The notes under the pieces: model-generated
Databases searched by the model: none
Told to the model about the DNA's origin: nothing
The model's input: the letters and a program-made list of their open reading frames with translations, nothing else
Position numbers and translations under genes: made by a program
In this document: positions 5,604 to 6,937 of the stretch, piece after piece
Numbering within the stretch: position 1 is the stretch's first letter
Layout: every line of letters starts with the position of its first letter
Assembly (NCBI GenBank): GCA_947374705.1
Contig: CANCDA010000131.1
Span: 1 to 6,937 of the forward strand
DNA: 6,937 nucleotides
From: Comamonadaceae bacterium
GTDB lineage: Bacteria; Pseudomonadota; Gammaproteobacteria; Burkholderiales; Burkholderiaceae_C
Direction of reading: 5' to 3'

Positions 5604-6897
5604 ACGCGCCCAGCTGGTTGGCTGCATCACGCAGCCCGGCCCGAAAATCCGGGTGGGCAATGGCAATCAGGGCGGCCGCGCGCTGTTTCGCTGATTTACC
5701 CCGCAGCTGAGCCACGCCGTATTCGGTCACCACATAATTCACATCGTTCTTGCTGGTGGTGACATGGGTGCCTGCGGTCAGCGTCGGGACGATGCGTGAA
5801 ATGGTGTTGTCCTTGGCCGTTGAAGGCAACACGATGAAAGCCTTGCCGCCGACCGATCGGTTTGCCGCTCGCACAAAATCAGACTGGCCACCCGTCCCGG
5901 AATAAGGGCTAGGCCCCATGCTTTCGGAGCCACACTGGCCGAGCAAATCTACCTGCAAACTGGCATTGATGGCCATCATCTGATGATTCTGACCAGCGAT
6001 GAACGGGTCGTTGGTGAAATTCGAAGGGTGCATTTCCAGCATCGGGTTCTGGTGCATGAATTGGTACAGCCGTTGCGACCCGAGGGCAAACGTGCCGACC
6101 ATTTTCCCGGGTAAAAAATTCTTTTTCCGGTTGTTCACCGCACCACATTCGACCAACTTCAAAATCCCGTCGCCAATCATTTCGGAATGAATCCCGAGGT
6201 CGTGCTTGGCCGTGAGTTGAAGCACCACTGCATCGGGAATGCCGCCGTAGCCAATCTGCAAGGTCGAACCATCCGGGATCATGTCGGCGACGTATTTGCC
6301 AATGGCTTCCTGGATCGGCCCAATTTTAGGCAAACCGACTTCCAGGATGGCCTCGCGGCTCTCCACCAGCGCCGTCACCTGCGAAATATGAACATGACAC
6401 TGCCCGTGCGCAAAGGGCACGTTAGGGTTCACCTCCAAAATCACCGCGCGGGCTTTGTGGATCGCCGCCATGGTGTAGTCCACGCCCAAGCTCAGGGAAA
6501 AGTATCCGTGCTCGTTCATGGGCGATGCCATTGAGAACACCACATCGGCCGGCATATCGCCGCGCTCCATCATGGCGGGAATCTCAGAAAAATGACAGGG
6601 GATGAAATCCGCCCAACCTTCTTGACCGGCGGCACGCGACGCGCCGCCGAAAAACAAGGCGCAGTGGCGGACATGATGCGCGGTATCCGGGTCGAAGTAG
6701 GCGTATTTTCGGACGGCAAGGATCTGTGCAACCCGGATGTCCTTGAACTGACGGCGCTGCTCGGAGAGGGCCGTCAGCAGAGTCGGCGGCTCACCGACGC
6801 CGGTGGGCACGATGATCATGTCGCCATCGCGCAAGTGGGTCAGTGCATCCAGGGCGCTGCCGCATCGGGCTTGGTACAGATCGTGGGGTTTTTGCAT
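5596..6897 (-). CDS. Acetyl-CoA hydrolase/transferase family CoA-transferase (4-hydroxybutyrate CoA-transferase-like)
   Basis: Seen: 433 aa from ATG at 6897, the normal family length. The N-terminal half carries GDMIIVPTGVGEPPTL (25-40), FFGGASR (82-88) and a SPMNEHGYFSLSLGVDY segment (125-141). The C-terminal half has LQIGYGGIPDAV (213-224), HSEMIGDG (237-244) with the expected catalytic Glu239, the CoA-site loop YSGTGGQSDFVRAA (332-345) and VVTEYGVAQLRG (389-400). Known: the glutamate forms an enzyme-CoA thioester that moves CoA from acyl-CoA (often acetyl-CoA) to acids such as 4-hydroxybutyrate, butyrate or propionate, or to water. Cytoplasmic. Start choice: AGGA at 6904-6907 (minus strand) is six bases from the ATG at 6897; an ATG at 6933 and a TTG at 6936 lie in frame near the edge but have no visible support. 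Its end overlaps convergent rfaE2. Local GC is lower than in its neighbours (near 50% around 6000-6180). Acid specificity is not readable. Confidence 0.92.
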   Translation of the reverse strand: MQKPHDLYQARCGSALDALTHLRDGDMIIVPTGVGEPPTLLTALSEQRRQFKDIRVAQILAVRKYAYFDPDTAHHVRHCALFFGGASRAAGQEGWADFIPCHFSEIPAMMERGDMPADVVFSMASPMNEHGYFSLSLGVDYTMAAIHKARAVILEVNPNVPFAHGQCHVHISQVTALVESREAILEVGLPKIGPIQEAIGKYVADMIPDGSTLQIGYGGIPDAVVLQLTAKHDLGIHSEMIGDGILKLVECGAVNNRKKNFLPGKMVGTFALGSQRLYQFMHQNPMLEMHPSNFTNDPFIAGQNHQMMAINASLQVDLLGQCGSESMGPSPYSGTGGQSDFVRAANRSVGGKAFIVLPSTAKDNTISRIVPTLTAGTHVTTSKNDVNYVVTEYGVAQLRGKSAKQRAAALIAIAHPDFRAGLRDAANQLGAFR

Positions 6898-6937
6898 GAG
6901 ATTTCCTAGATGAGGGATGCGACCCGATGACATCAAA

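Noticed and set aside
6898..6936. Longer CoA-transferase starts at TTG 6936 or ATG 6933
   Set aside because: The added residues have no family support, while ATG at 6897 has AGGA six bases upstream. The window ends too soon to test the longer starts fully.
1..6937. Mobile elements, CRISPR arrays, tRNA/rRNA genes, phage or defence systems
   Set aside because: No transposase, integrase, tandem repeat array, tRNA-like cloverleaf or defence-type domain was seen. Nearly all the sequence is accounted for by eight metabolic, transport and signalling genes.

Overview
The window is compact, GC-rich chromosomal DNA with eight protein genes, one cut by the left edge. It carries two Bug-type (tripartite tricarboxylate transporter) periplasmic binding proteins, very small intergenic gaps, and a lone RfaE domain-II protein. 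This combination suggests a Gram-negative betaproteobacterium of the Burkholderiales, probably Comamonadaceae (Rhodoferax/Polaromonas/Limnohabitans-like). That placement is inferred from gene content and style, not from a marker gene.

Left part (1-3016): a small catabolic or uptake cluster. On the minus strand, a maleate isomerase/Asp-Glu racemase-family enzyme (1174-491) is followed 11 bp later by a Bug binding protein (479 to beyond the window edge). Divergent from it, across only 47 bp, is a second, complete Bug binding protein (1222-2199, +). That gene runs tail-to-tail, with a 13-bp gap, into an HpcH/HpaI class II aldolase (3016-2213, -). A plausible reading is periplasmic capture of one or more carboxylic acids, isomerisation in the cytoplasm, and retro-aldol cleavage to pyruvate or a related 2-oxo acid. 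The membrane subunits (TctA/TctB) are not in the window and the substrate cannot be read from sequence.

Middle (3017-4994): a 124-bp divergent gap separates the aldolase from a YibF-like glutathione S-transferase (3141-3755, +). This converges on a 404-aa HD-GYP-related protein (4994-3780, -). Its metal-binding HD dyad and GYP motif are replaced, so it looks like a signalling-type protein that has lost, or never had, c-di-GMP phosphodiesterase activity.

Right part (4995-6937): across a 105-bp divergent gap is the stand-alone D-beta-D-heptose 1-phosphate adenylyltransferase rfaE2 (5100-5603, +), which makes ADP-heptose for the LPS inner core. Its stop codon overlaps by 8 bp the end of a convergent acetyl-CoA hydrolase/CoA-transferase (4-hydroxybutyrate CoA-transferase type, 6897-5596, -), which has its catalytic glutamate. 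No RNA genes, insertion sequences, CRISPR arrays, prophage genes or convincing rho-independent terminators were seen. Nothing here clearly amounts to an undescribed system; the degenerate HD-GYP protein and the Bug/isomerase/Bug/aldolase cluster are the most worthwhile leads.
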